The notes under the pieces are model-generated. The model did not search any database. It had not been told where the DNA came from and worked only from the letters and a program-made list of their open reading frames with translations. This document shows, piece after piece, positions 9,527-18,080 of a stretch of 64,000 bases of DNA. Both the position numbers and the translations under genes were made by a program. The DNA lies in the NCBI RefSeq assembly GCF_013377015.1, contig NZ_JACABA010000005.1, positions 186,001 through 250,000 on the forward strand, written 5' to 3'. Positions within the stretch are counted from its first letter, which is position 1, and each line of letters opens with the position of its first letter. Origin of the DNA: Rhodopseudomonas sp. (lineage in GTDB: Bacteria; Pseudomonadota; Alphaproteobacteria; Rhizobiales; Xanthobacteraceae).

Positions 9527-10138
9527 TCAGAGCATCAGCCGAGCAGGGTCGATGATGCGCAATTGCTTGCCTTTGACCTCAATCACACCTTCACCGCGAA
9601 GGCGCTTGAGCGTGCGCGTTACCGTCACCCGCGAGGCCCCGGTCATGGCGGCGATCTGCTCGTGGGTGAGTGAGATGCCGATCACCGTGACGCCGTTCTC
9701 CGAAACACCATAGAGTTCGGCGAACCGGGTCAGGAGCTCGGCGATACGGTTCTCTGGCTTGGGCGAAGCCAGATACTGCGCGCGGATGCCAAGCACGCGC
9801 TGCTTCATCGATGTGATGCGCAGCAGCGCCACCGCAAATTCGGGAAATCCCCGAAAGATTTCTGCCATGCCGTTGGCGTCGAAGGCGATGACCTCGGTGT
9901 CCTCGAGGGCAACGGCGGAGGAAAAGCGCGGACGACCATCGAAGGCGGCGCCTTCGCCGCAGATCGCCCATTGCCCCATCACCTCGAGGACGAATTCCGA
10001 ACCATCCTGCCGGAAGGCGGAGATTTGAACGCGCCCCTTCAGGATGAAATAGAAGCGGGAGTCGATCTCACCCTGATGATAGAGAGACTCACCCTTCTGA
10101 TAAGTGCGTCGCTTGCCAAGATGCGCCGCCCGAATCAA
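9527..10138 (-). CDS. Crp/Fnr-family transcriptional regulator
   Basis: A 203-residue protein with an N-terminal cyclic-nucleotide-binding-like fold (YQKGESLYHQGEID near 14-27; WAICGEGAAFDGRPR) and a C-terminal winged helix-turn-helix (LTHEQIAAMTGASRVTVTRTLKRL, recognition helix SRVTVTRTL). The phosphate-binding cassette is not the canonical FGE-x-R[ST]A of CRP, so cAMP binding is doubtful and the effector is unknown. No N-terminal cysteines for an iron-sulfur cluster are present. The longest frame opens with a TTG codon and a weak ribosome-binding site, so the exact start is uncertain. Lying inside the monooxygenase operon, it probably controls that operon or the divergent importer. Confidence 0.8.
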   Translation of the reverse strand: MIRAAHLGKRRTYQKGESLYHQGEIDSRFYFILKGRVQISAFRQDGSEFVLEVMGQWAICGEGAAFDGRPRFSSAVALEDTEVIAFDANGMAEIFRGFPEFAVALLRITSMKQRVLGIRAQYLASPKPENRIAELLTRFAELYGVSENGVTVIGISLTHEQIAAMTGASRVTVTRTLKRLRGEGVIEVKGKQLRIIDPARLML

Positions 10139-10226
10139 GGGACCGGCGACAGCATTGTCGATCCGCCAAGTTTCGGTGGAGCGCGATCTGGGCAGGGCGC
10201 CAATCTTCCGTGGGGAGCGAATCGGA

Positions 10227-10637
10227 TTACCTCGCGGCGGCGACGGCCTTGATTTCGATCAGCATGTTGGGGCGAGCCAACGACGCGATACCGAGGATGG
10301 TCCAGGCGGGAAAGTCGCTGGTGATGAACTCATCCTTGATCTCCCGGAACACGGTCAATTGTTCGTCGATCCGGACATGATAGGATACCAACTCAACCAG
10401 ATCCTGGAAACCCAGGCCCTCATGCTTGAGGATGGCGCCGAGCCGGGTGAAGGCCAGGCGAATCTGTTCCGCCGCGGTTTCCGGCACCGTGCCGTCCGGA
10501 CGAATGCCAACCTGGCCGGCGATGAAGACCAGCCCGTTGGCCTTCACGGCTGGCGAATATTTGAACAGGTCGAAGACCTTGTTGCCGCCGAAGGTCGGAT
10601 CATTTTCCGGTAGGCGCAGGCGTTGAATCTTGCTCAT
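10227..10637 (-). CDS. RidA/YjgF/UK114-family protein
   Basis: A 136-residue single-domain Rid protein (GLVFIAGQVGIRPDGTVPET, ending LARPNMLIEIKAVAAA). The arginine in the LARPNMLIEI segment is where RidA enzymes bind the carboxylate of 2-iminoacids. RidA members hydrolyse reactive imines or enamines, and some act as deaminases in degradation of N-containing rings (for example the RutC and aminomuconate deaminase types). Placed between a flavin monooxygenase (50 bases upstream) and an amidase, it probably handles an imine or enamine intermediate of the pathway. GAGGT precedes the ATG. Confidence 0.85.
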   Translation of the reverse strand: MSKIQRLRLPENDPTFGGNKVFDLFKYSPAVKANGLVFIAGQVGIRPDGTVPETAAEQIRLAFTRLGAILKHEGLGFQDLVELVSYHVRIDEQLTVFREIKDEFITSDFPAWTILGIASLARPNMLIEIKAVAAAR

Positions 10638-10687
10638 CGAATTGACCTCAATTGAGTTTTACGGATGGGATCGGGAGATAGCAAGGA

Positions 10688-11890
10688 TCAGATACGTGCG
10701 TTGGGCGGCAGCGGCATTCCAAGCAGCGCGCGCCCGTAGAGTTCGGCAGCCGGGTTGGCCTGCATCAGGAAGTGCGCGGCCATGCTGTGCAGGTCGCGGA
10801 AGTAGCGTTCGACCGGCCCGAGCGGCAGCAGGCTGCCGCCGAGGTTTCGAACCAGATCGTTGCTCGCGGCCAGCGCCGTGTCGCAGATGGTGGGACCGTT
10901 GGCGCGATAGCGGGTTCGCTGTTCGATGCTGAATTCCTTGCCGGCAACGGCCTGGTCCCACATTTCATCGACGTCATGCATGAGCTGGTTGAAAGCCATG
11001 TCGATCTTGCTTGCCGCCTTGCCGAGTTCGGCCAGCGAGAACCGGTCTTCGGTCTGCGGCGAGTTGAGGCCGGCGGGGATCCGCTTCTTCACCGTCTCGA
11101 TGTAGATATCCAGCAATCCCGAAGCGACGGCGACGATCGGCGCCGCGACCGACATTACGAACAGGCTGGTATGCGGGATGCTGTACATCGGGCCGCGGTT
11201 GCGCTCGGTGCCGGGCACCTGCGCGCGTTGCAGGTCCAGCCACTTCAGCGTTCGATAAGCGGGGACGCGTTCGTCGCTCAGATAGACGTCCTTGCTGCCG
11301 GTGCCCTGCATTCCGAAAACGTTCCAGCTATCGTGATCGATCCGGAAGCTCGCTTGCGGGACGAGCAGGAGACGCTGTTCCTTGCCGCCCTCCTGGGTTG
11401 GGACCTCGACCAGTACGGCTGCCCAATCCGCCACGTCGATGCCCGACGCATAGGTCCACTTGCCAGTGATGCAGTAGTGTCCGTCCTCGAGAACGGCGTC
11501 AACGCCGCGGCCGACATTGCCCGTTAGCGCGATCACCACCGCGTCCTTGCCGCCGTGGAACACTTCGTCTTGCGCGGCGACCGGGAACATCCCGGCCATC
11601 CAGGGGTGCAGGCCGGCCAGGCTCAGGATCCAGGCGGTGGCGCTGTCGCCGCGAGCGATTTCCCGTGCCACGCGCCACAGCACCGAAGGTCGCATGCCGT
11701 AGCCGCCGTTCTCGACCGACTGACAGATACGAAAGAAACCAGCTTCGCGCAGCCGCCGCGCGACATCGTCCGAAATCCGCTTGCTGGAGTCGTGGCTGGC
11801 ACCGACTTCCTTCAGCAGCGGAATGAGGTCGCGGGCCGACGCGATGAGCGAGTCGGCGGTGGGAGCGGCCGATACGGAAATCTGATTCAT
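10688..11890 (-). CDS. Flavin-dependent monooxygenase with acyl-CoA dehydrogenase fold
   Basis: A 400-residue protein of the HsaA/DszC/IacA type: acyl-CoA dehydrogenase N-terminal, middle and C-terminal helical domains, the middle one with ALTGNVGRG and the beta-domain segment VFGMQGTGSKDV. These enzymes use FMNH2 or FADH2 supplied by a separate reductase to hydroxylate aromatic or heterocyclic substrates. The reductase gene lies directly upstream at 11946, completing the two-component system. The start is an ATG after GAGGAG. The usual catalytic glutamate of acyl-CoA dehydrogenases is not expected in this subgroup. The substrate is not predictable; an indole-acetate-like or other N-containing ring would fit the RidA and amidase neighbours. 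Confidence 0.8.
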   Translation of the reverse strand: MNQISVSAAPTADSLIASARDLIPLLKEVGASHDSSKRISDDVARRLREAGFFRICQSVENGGYGMRPSVLWRVAREIARGDSATAWILSLAGLHPWMAGMFPVAAQDEVFHGGKDAVVIALTGNVGRGVDAVLEDGHYCITGKWTYASGIDVADWAAVLVEVPTQEGGKEQRLLLVPQASFRIDHDSWNVFGMQGTGSKDVYLSDERVPAYRTLKWLDLQRAQVPGTERNRGPMYSIPHTSLFVMSVAAPIVAVASGLLDIYIETVKKRIPAGLNSPQTEDRFSLAELGKAASKIDMAFNQLMHDVDEMWDQAVAGKEFSIEQRTRYRANGPTICDTALAASNDLVRNLGGSLLPLGPVERYFRDLHSMAAHFLMQANPAAELYGRALLGMPLPPNARI

Positions 11891-11945
11891 GAACTCCTCG
11901 CAAAATTTAACGGATCAGACAGCGACGGTGGTGAGAAATGTTGCA

Positions 11946-12425
11946 TCAGGCGGCGAGGGCTACGTCGCCGTATTTGCCGGCTGCATAGATCAGCGCCGGC
12001 GCCACCGGGTCGGCGGCGGCCATCTCGACGACGGCGCCGTAGATGACGGTGTGGTCGCCCGCCCGGTGCGCCGTGTCGACGCGACAGGCGAAGGACGCGT
12101 TGGCCCCAACCAGTACGGGTGCCATGTCGTTCAAGATCCATTGCGCGGGAGATTGGTCTTGCGGTGAGCCGCCGTAGTGGCGGGAAATGTCGTCCTGCCC
12201 GGCGGCGAGCACGTTGACCGAAAACGCGCCTTTCTGAAGCATTATGGGCAGCAGCCGGCTCTCGTTTCGGACGCAGACAAGGAGCAGCAAGGGATCGAGG
12301 CTGACAGCGGTGACGGCGTTGGCGGTGATCGCCGCGACGCCGTCTTCGGTCCTCGCGGCGATCACGGTGACGCCGGTGACGAACCGCCCCATCAGGGTGC
12401 GGAATCGCTGTTGCGGGGTGAGCAT
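11946..12425 (-). CDS. Flavin reductase (NAD(P)H:FMN/FAD), monooxygenase partner
   Basis: A 159-residue flavin reductase-like FMN-binding split-barrel protein (FVTGVTVIAA, AVSLDPLLLLVCVRNES, GAFSVNVLA, GDHTVIYGAVVEM). It supplies reduced flavin to the monooxygenase encoded next. The ATG at 12425 was preferred to an in-frame GTG at 12437 because GGAGG lies five bases before it. It is the first gene of the minus-strand operon, divergent from the importer gene at 12707 across a 280-base region containing two palindromes. Confidence 0.88.
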   Translation of the reverse strand: MLTPQQRFRTLMGRFVTGVTVIAARTEDGVAAITANAVTAVSLDPLLLLVCVRNESRLLPIMLQKGAFSVNVLAAGQDDISRHYGGSPQDQSPAQWILNDMAPVLVGANASFACRVDTAHRAGDHTVIYGAVVEMAAADPVAPALIYAAGKYGDVALAA

Positions 12426-12493
12426 GGCGGCCTCCACCAGAGCTGGCGTGCTGAATTCTTGCTCACTCTAGGGCCCGACGCACGGCAATGTCT

Positions 12494-12551
12494 GTATCCG
12501 CGGATACGGCGCCGGCAGGTTCGGCGGCGGAAGTTTTGTATATGACGATAC
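12494..12551. promoter_or_regulatory. Paired palindromic operators in the divergent promoter region
   Basis: GTATCCGCGGATAC (12494-12507) is a perfect 14-base palindrome. GTATATGACGATAC (12538-12551) shares its form GTAT(A/C)-N4-GATAC with one mismatch between arms. Their centres are 44 bases apart, about four helical turns, so two dimers could bind on the same face. They sit between the flavin reductase operon and the importer operon and probably coordinate both. The binding protein is unknown; the form fits TetR- or GntR-type regulators better than the Crp/Fnr protein encoded in the operon. Confidence 0.6.
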
Positions 12552-12706
12552 AGACTTGCCTGAGGTCGCTACCTAGATTGACTACTTCGTCGTTTCCGAC
12601 GCTCGGTCCCGGAACAACGGGGACGTGGCATGGGGAAGCACCGGAACGGTTACTGCCGCGCGTCGACCGTTCCTCCTTTGACGCGCCTCAACGGGGAGTT
12701 CGCAGT

Positions 12707-13855
12707 ATGCGAGGTATGCTTAAGATGACGATTGGCGGCATTGCGCTCGCCATCGGCGTGATGAGTTCGGCGATTGCCGCCGATCCGATCAAGGTCGGCT
12801 CCGTCCTCTCGGTCACCGGCCCGGCTGCCTTCCTCGGCGATCCGGAATTGAAAACCCTGCAGATGTATGTCGATGATCTCAACAACCAGGGCGGGTTGCT
12901 GGGGCGGCCTCTGCAACTGGTGCACTATGACGATGGCAGCGACGCCAACAAGGCGAACGCATTCGCCAAGCGCTTGATCGAGGATGACAAGGTCGACTTC
13001 ATCGTCGGCGGGACCACCACCGGGTCAACGATGTCCATGGTGCCGTTGATCGAGAAGGCCGGCGTGCCGTTCATGTCTCTCGCGGGCGCCGTGGTCGTGG
13101 TCGAACCGGTCAAGAAATGGGTGTTCAAGGCGTCCACCACGGATCGTATCGCCGCTGAGCGCGTGCTGACGGACATGAAGAAGCACGGAATCACCAAGAT
13201 TGCGCTGCTCTCCGATACTGCCGGCTTTGGTCAATCGGGCAAGGCGCAGACCGAGTTGGTCGTCGCCAAATACGGCATCACGCTGGTCGCCAACGAGACC
13301 TACGGTCCCAAGGACACTGACGCCAGTCCGCAGCTCACCAAGATCCGCAACACACCTGGCGTCGAAGCGATCTTCGTGTTCGGTTTCGGTCAGGGCCCTG
13401 CGATCGTGACCAAGAACATCAAGCAGCTTGGCATCACCCTGCCGGTCTATCACGCTCACGGCGTGGGTTCCGAGGAGTTCATCAAGCTGGCGGGCCCGGC
13501 GGCGGAGGGCGTTCGCGCGCTGGCGCCGGCGCTGATGATCGCCGACAAGTTGCCGAACAGCGATCCGCAGAAGCCGGTGGTGAGTGCTTATGTCAAAGCC
13601 TTTGAGGGGCGCTGGAAGGAGCATGTCTCGATGTTCGGCGGCCAAGCGCACGACAATTTCTTCATCGTCGTCGACGCGGTCAAGCGCGCCGGGACCGTCG
13701 ACAAGGAGAAGGTCCGGGATCAGATCGAAGCAACCAAGAAATACATCGGCACTGGCGGCGAAGTGAACATGACGGCCGCGGACCACATGGGGCTTGATAT
13801 GTGGTCGCTGCGCATGCTCGAAGTAAAGAATGGAGCCTGGGTGGAAGCCCAGTAG
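12707..13855 (+). CDS. Branched-chain amino acid-type ABC transporter, periplasmic binding protein
   Basis: A 382-residue Leu/Ile/Val-binding (Peripla_BP_6) type protein. A Sec signal peptide occupies residues 1-25, with likely cleavage after SSAIA. The mature protein starts ADPIKVGSVLSVTGPAAFLG, typical of the family. Among three close ATGs, 12707 is best placed after GGGGAG. It is the solute receptor for the permeases and ATPases that follow. Family members in catabolic operons of this lineage often bind aromatic acids rather than amino acids, and the shared control region with the monooxygenase operon suggests they import its substrate. Confidence 0.9.
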   Translation: MRGMLKMTIGGIALAIGVMSSAIAADPIKVGSVLSVTGPAAFLGDPELKTLQMYVDDLNNQGGLLGRPLQLVHYDDGSDANKANAFAKRLIEDDKVDFIVGGTTTGSTMSMVPLIEKAGVPFMSLAGAVVVVEPVKKWVFKASTTDRIAAERVLTDMKKHGITKIALLSDTAGFGQSGKAQTELVVAKYGITLVANETYGPKDTDASPQLTKIRNTPGVEAIFVFGFGQGPAIVTKNIKQLGITLPVYHAHGVGSEEFIKLAGPAAEGVRALAPALMIADKLPNSDPQKPVVSAYVKAFEGRWKEHVSMFGGQAHDNFFIVVDAVKRAGTVDKEKVRDQIEATKKYIGTGGEVNMTAADHMGLDMWSLRMLEVKNGAWVEAQ

Positions 13856-13947
13856 AGATCCGTCATTCGCCGGGTTATCGGCGGCGCGCCGGCCTCACCT
13901 GCGCGCCGTTCCATCGGATCGAGCCTGCCCCGCGGAGGCGCCTGTCG

Positions 13948-14823
13948 ATGCTCGCCCAGTTACTTCAGTATCTGTTTTCCGGTCTGACGATAGGCGCCAC
14001 CTATGCACTCGCGGCACTCGGTTTTACCATCATCTACAACGCCAGCGGGGTGATCAACTTCGCTCAAGGCGAGTTCATCATGCTCGGAGGCATGCTCGCC
14101 GTCTATTTCACCGACGCCGGCCTGCCGATGGCAGTCGCCCTGCCGCTCGCGGTCCTGATCCCGTCTTTGGCCGGACTGTTGATGGCGCGGCTGACGATCG
14201 AACCGATCAAAGGGGCCGAAACCATCACCTTGATTATTGTCACGATCGGCGTCTCGCTGGTGATCCGGGGTGCCATCCAGGTCTGGCTGGGGAAGGGATC
14301 CCATGGCCTGCCGGCGTTCTCCGGCGATATACCGATCCGGATTCTTGGCGCGACGCTGATGCCGCAAAGTCTTTGGGTGCTCGGCGTGTCGGCACTGCTG
14401 GTGCTCGGTCTTTGGTATTTCTTCAACCGCACGCTGTCCGGAAAAGCCATGTTGGCGACCTCCTTCAATCGCGGGGCCGCTGAACTGGTCGGCATCAATA
14501 CCGGTCGGGTGCTGTTCATCAGTTTTGCGATGTCCGCCGGCATCGGTGCGCTTGGCGGAATCCTGGTCACGCCGATCACCCTGACTTCTTTCGACGCTGG
14601 TGTGATGTTCGGCCTCAAGGGTTTCGTCGGCGCCGTCGTCGGCGGTCTTGGTAGCGGACTTGGCGCGGTGGTCGGAGGTCTTCTGGTCGGCGTTATCGAG
14701 GCGTTCGGCGCCGGCTTTCTGTCGTCCTCCTACAAAGATGCGATCCCCTTCATCCTTATCCTGTTCATTCTCTTCTTCATGCCGCGCGGTCTGTTCGGTG
14801 TGAAGGTCACGGATCGTGTGTGA
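13948..14823 (+). CDS. LivH-type ABC transporter permease
   Basis: A 291-residue inner-membrane permease with about eight hydrophobic segments, the N-terminal GLTIGATYALAALGFTIIYN and GVINFAQGEFIMLGGM motifs of LivH, and the C-terminal GGLGSGLGAVVGGLLVG region that contacts the ATPase. The ATG at 13948 follows CGGAGG; a 49-residue upstream extension has no family match. It is 92 bases downstream of the binding-protein gene, and its TGA overlaps the GTG start of the next permease. Confidence 0.92.
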   Translation: MLAQLLQYLFSGLTIGATYALAALGFTIIYNASGVINFAQGEFIMLGGMLAVYFTDAGLPMAVALPLAVLIPSLAGLLMARLTIEPIKGAETITLIIVTIGVSLVIRGAIQVWLGKGSHGLPAFSGDIPIRILGATLMPQSLWVLGVSALLVLGLWYFFNRTLSGKAMLATSFNRGAAELVGINTGRVLFISFAMSAGIGALGGILVTPITLTSFDAGVMFGLKGFVGAVVGGLGSGLGAVVGGLLVGVIEAFGAGFLSSSYKDAIPFILILFILFFMPRGLFGVKVTDRV

Positions 14824-15758
14824 CGATGATCAGGCGTTATCTCGGACTGTACGTGGTCGCCGTCATTATTGCGGTGCTGCCCTTCCTGATTCCCAATGGC
14901 TTCTATCTTGATCTGGCAATCCGGATGGGGATCAATGCGGTGATCGTTCTGGGCCTCAATCTGCTGATCGGCTTTGCCGGCCAGATTAGCATGGGGCATG
15001 CCGGCTTCATCGGGATCGGCGCCTTCGCCTCGGCGGTCTTGCCGACGCATTTCGGCTGGCATCCATTTGTCGCGCTGGTCGCCGGCGCGGTGTTGGCGGG
15101 CTCGCTCGCGGCGCTCGTTGCGCGGCCGATTTTCCGTCTCAAGGGACACTACCTGGCGATGGCGACGCTTGGGCTCGGCATCATCGTCAACATCGTCTTG
15201 CGCAACGAAGCCAAATACACCGGCGGTCCGGACGGCATGCCGGTGCCGCCCTTCACCCTGTTCGGCTTCGCCATCGACAGCGACAAACATTGGTACTGGA
15301 TCGTTTCAGTCATCTTGATGGTGAGCGTCTGGGCTTCGATCAATCTGATGAATTCACCCTTCGGCCGTGCTCTGCGCGGGCTGCACGGCTCAGAGGTGGC
15401 GGCCCAGGTCGTCGGGGTCAACGTGACTCGCTACAAGGTTGCGATCTTTGTCATGTCGGCTGTTTTCGCCAGCCTGATGGGCAGCGTCACGGCGCATTAC
15501 GTCGGTTTTGTCTCCCCCAGCCTGGCGGATTTCGGCCATTCGATCGAATTGATCACCATGGTGGTGGTCGGCGGCATGGCGTCGGTGTTCGGTTCGCTGG
15601 TTGGGGCCGTGCTGCTGACCGCGCTGCCGCAGGCGTTGGCCACTTTCGAAGGTTGGGAAACGGTCGCATTCGGTGTGATCTTGATTCTGTGCATGATCTT
15701 CATGCCCAAGGGACTGGTACCAACCCTGGCGGCGCGGTTTGGAGGAAGGCGGGAATGA
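14820..15758 (+). CDS. LivM-type ABC transporter permease
   Basis: A 312-residue permease, the partner of the LivH-type protein. Characteristic segments are GLNLLIGFAGQISMGHAGFIGIGAF near the N-terminus and GGMASVFGSLVGAVLLTALPQAL near the C-terminus. The longest frame starts with GTG at 14820 (GTGA overlap with the previous stop); an ATG two codons further (14826) is also possible. The stop overlaps the next ATG, so the two are coupled. Confidence 0.92.
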   Translation: MTMIRRYLGLYVVAVIIAVLPFLIPNGFYLDLAIRMGINAVIVLGLNLLIGFAGQISMGHAGFIGIGAFASAVLPTHFGWHPFVALVAGAVLAGSLAALVARPIFRLKGHYLAMATLGLGIIVNIVLRNEAKYTGGPDGMPVPPFTLFGFAIDSDKHWYWIVSVILMVSVWASINLMNSPFGRALRGLHGSEVAAQVVGVNVTRYKVAIFVMSAVFASLMGSVTAHYVGFVSPSLADFGHSIELITMVVVGGMASVFGSLVGAVLLTALPQALATFEGWETVAFGVILILCMIFMPKGLVPTLAARFGGRRE

Positions 15759-16510
15759 GCCTGCTTTCCGTCATTTCGCTGTCCAAGACCTTCGATGGCG
15801 TCAAGGCCGTCCAGAACGTGTCCTTTTCGGTCGAACCTGGAGTCATCTATTCGGTGATCGGGCCGAATGGAGCCGGCAAGACCACACTCTTCAATCTCAT
15901 CACCGGCATCTACACGCCGAGCCAGGGTGACATCCGCGTCGATGGGGCCTCCGTCATTGGCAAGTTGCCCAACGAACTGGCCGCGCTTGGCGTGGCGCGC
16001 ACCTTCCAGAACCTGCAAATCTGCATGAACATGGATGCCTGCGAGAACGTCATGGTCGGCGCCCATCTCAGGCTTGATCGCAATCTGTTCAAGGCGGCCT
16101 TTCGCTTTCCGGCGCTGGCGCGGCGCGATCGCGCCCTGAAGCAGGAGGCGGAGGACTTGATGCGTTTCGTCGGCCTCGAGAACTACCTGACCTCGCGTGC
16201 CGACAGCATGCCCTATGGCGCTTTGAAGCGCCTGGAGATCGCACGCGCGCTGGCGCTCAAGCCTCGCCTGCTGTTTCTCGACGAACCAGCCGCCGGCCTC
16301 AATCCGAGGGAAACCCTCGATGTCGATGGTCTGGTGCGCAAGATCGCTGATTCCGGGGTGACCGTCGTGCTGGTCGAGCACAATATGAAAATGGTGATGA
16401 ATCTGTCGGATCGCATCCTGGTGATGGACTACGGCAAGAAGCTGGTCGAGGGAACGCGCGACGAGGTTCGCCATCACCCCGATGTCATCGCCGCCTATCT
16501 GGGCGCTTAG
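15755..16510 (+). CDS. LivG-type ABC transporter ATP-binding protein
   Basis: A 251-residue ATPase. Walker A is GPNGAGKTT, the family insert YTPSQGDIRVDGASVIG follows, the signature loop is degenerate (MPYGALKRLEIARALA in place of LSGGQ) as is common in LivG proteins, and Walker B is LLFLDEPAAGLNP. It energises uptake together with the ATPase encoded next. The ATG at 15755 overlaps the livM-type stop (ATGA) and follows GGAGGAAGG. Confidence 0.93.
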   Translation: MSLLSVISLSKTFDGVKAVQNVSFSVEPGVIYSVIGPNGAGKTTLFNLITGIYTPSQGDIRVDGASVIGKLPNELAALGVARTFQNLQICMNMDACENVMVGAHLRLDRNLFKAAFRFPALARRDRALKQEAEDLMRFVGLENYLTSRADSMPYGALKRLEIARALALKPRLLFLDEPAAGLNPRETLDVDGLVRKIADSGVTVVLVEHNMKMVMNLSDRILVMDYGKKLVEGTRDEVRHHPDVIAAYLGA

Positions 16511-16523
16511 CGTGAGCTGCAAC

Positions 16524-17825
16524 ATGGAAGCACTCAATGTCATCAGCGAGGAACACCGCAATCTCTGGCGCCTGGCCAGCGCCATCGAGCTGGTCGCCGG
16601 CAGCATCGAGCAGGAACAGAGGGTAGACAGCGAATTCTTCAACTCGGTCTTCGACTACCTCGAGCATTTCGTTGATCATTCCCATCACCCGAAGGAAGAT
16701 GATTTTCTGTTTCGCCTGCTCCGGCTACGCAGCGAAGAAGCCGGACCGATCATCGATCGCCTTGCCGCCGACCACCACGAGGCGCCCAACGAACTCGCCA
16801 CGCTGCGCGCGCAACTGGCCGCCGCAACCAATCCGGCGGCCATCAGCTCGTTCGTCGCCGGGCTGAAGTCTTACGCCGCAACGCAGAAGCGGCATATCCT
16901 CGCCGAGGAAAAGGAACTGCTACCGCTGGCCCGAGCCGCGCTCACGGCGGACGATTGGCGAGAAATCGATTCCGCGTTTCTCGCGAATGACGACCCGCTT
17001 TTTGGCTCCAAGGCGCGAGCCGAATATCGAGCGCTTTTCCACCGGCTGGTCAGCCTGGCGCCCGACTCGATTGGCCTTGGCGGACATCGCCCCGGCACAT
17101 TCTCCGCCGGCGATGGCGACGTGCTGCTTCGCGTGCGGGGACTTGAAAGCGCCTACGGCCGTATCAAGGCGCTCAAGGGGATCGACCTGGAAGTGAAGCG
17201 CGGGGAGATCGTTGCGCTGGTCGGAGCCAATGGCGCGGGCAAGACCACGTTCCTTCGAACCCTTTCCGGCGTGCAGCCGATGAGTTCCGGGCAGATCGAA
17301 TTCGATGGCCAGAACATCGCCGCGCTGCGCGCCGACCAACGCGTCCGGCGCGGTATCGGCCATTGCCCGGAGGGCAGGCAGGTGTTCGGTCCGCTGTCGA
17401 TCGAGGACAATCTGCGCTTGGGCGCCTATACCCGGCCCAAAGACCAGGTTGCCGCGGATCTGGCAAAGATTTACGCGATGTTCCCGGTCCTGCAGGAGAA
17501 GCACAAGCTGCCGGCGGGGACTCTCTCCGGCGGTCAGCAGCAGATGCTGGCGATCGGTCGCGCGCTGATGGGCCGCCCGAAACTGTTGCTGCTTGACGAG
17601 CCTTCGATGGGGCTGGCGCCGCTGCTGGTGGAGGAGGTTTTCAATATCGTCAAGGCGCTGAAGGCGCAGGGCATCACCATCCTTCTGGTGGAGCAAAATG
17701 CCTTTGCGGCACTCGCCATCGCGGATCGCGGCTACGTCATGGAGACCGGAGCCGTGACCTTGACCGGCACCGGCCGCCAATTGCTCGCAAACGACGACGT
17801 GCGCGTTGCCTATCTCGGGATGTGA
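16524..17825 (+). CDS. Hemerythrin (HHE) domain fused to LivF-type ABC ATPase
   Basis: One uninterrupted 433-residue frame. Residues 1-180 form a hemerythrin/HHE cation-binding domain with candidate di-iron ligands His11 (EEHRNLW), His52 and His55 with Glu58 (DHSHHPKEDD), His84/His85 (DHHEA), His124 and Glu128 (RHILAEEKE). After a linker, residues about 200-433 are a complete LivF-type ATPase: Walker A GANGAGKTT (234-242), signature LSGGQQQMLAIGRAL, Walker B LLLLDEPSMGLAP. LivF proteins are normally about 235 residues, so the hemerythrin part is an addition. The ATG at 16524 is used; an in-frame GTG at 16512 is possible. An O2-, NO- or iron-responsive input to transport, or a domain that simply rides along, are both possible; the function of the fusion is unknown. 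Confidence 0.88.
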   Translation: MEALNVISEEHRNLWRLASAIELVAGSIEQEQRVDSEFFNSVFDYLEHFVDHSHHPKEDDFLFRLLRLRSEEAGPIIDRLAADHHEAPNELATLRAQLAAATNPAAISSFVAGLKSYAATQKRHILAEEKELLPLARAALTADDWREIDSAFLANDDPLFGSKARAEYRALFHRLVSLAPDSIGLGGHRPGTFSAGDGDVLLRVRGLESAYGRIKALKGIDLEVKRGEIVALVGANGAGKTTFLRTLSGVQPMSSGQIEFDGQNIAALRADQRVRRGIGHCPEGRQVFGPLSIEDNLRLGAYTRPKDQVAADLAKIYAMFPVLQEKHKLPAGTLSGGQQQMLAIGRALMGRPKLLLLDEPSMGLAPLLVEEVFNIVKALKAQGITILLVEQNAFAALAIADRGYVMETGAVTLTGTGRQLLANDDVRVAYLGM

Positions 17826-17903
17826 GAGCCGCTTCTGAGAAGTGGGGCTCGGAAAGTCGTCCCTATGGGAGGCTCAATCTTGCCGCCTCCTCGGGCTCCA
17901 TTT

Positions 17904-17973
17904 CGGTACGGTGGCTCAGAAATTACCTTCACCTGCGAGTTCTTCGAGACAAATCTCGAACCGAACCGTACCG
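17904..17973 (+). promoter_or_regulatory. Nested inverted repeats in the ppsA leader
   Basis: CGGTACGGT (17904-17912) pairs with ACCGTACCG (17965-17973). Inside them TTCGAGA-CAAA-TCTCGAA (17943-17960) is a perfect short hairpin or an 18-base operator. The structure lies 108-177 bases before the PEP synthase start. It could be an operator pair or a structured 5' leader; no T-run follows, so a simple terminator is unlikely. Confidence 0.45.
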
Positions 17974-18080
17974 TAATCGCAAATTTCCAGTGTCCATCGA
18001 ATCCAAAGTTCGCGAAAATGCGAGCAGCTTGGTATGTCGAACTGCGGATTCGCGGGCACTGGTGCAATCGAGGGCTTCGT

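Noticed and set aside
15290-16510. N-terminally extended LivG-type protein of 406 residues
   Set aside because: The extension is out-of-frame reading of the upstream permease gene; an ATGA overlap gives the proper start at 15755.
16510-16530. Two separate genes in place of the hemerythrin-LivF fusion
   Set aside because: No stop codon separates the domains, and no good ribosome-binding site and start codon precede the ATPase part around 17110-17130.
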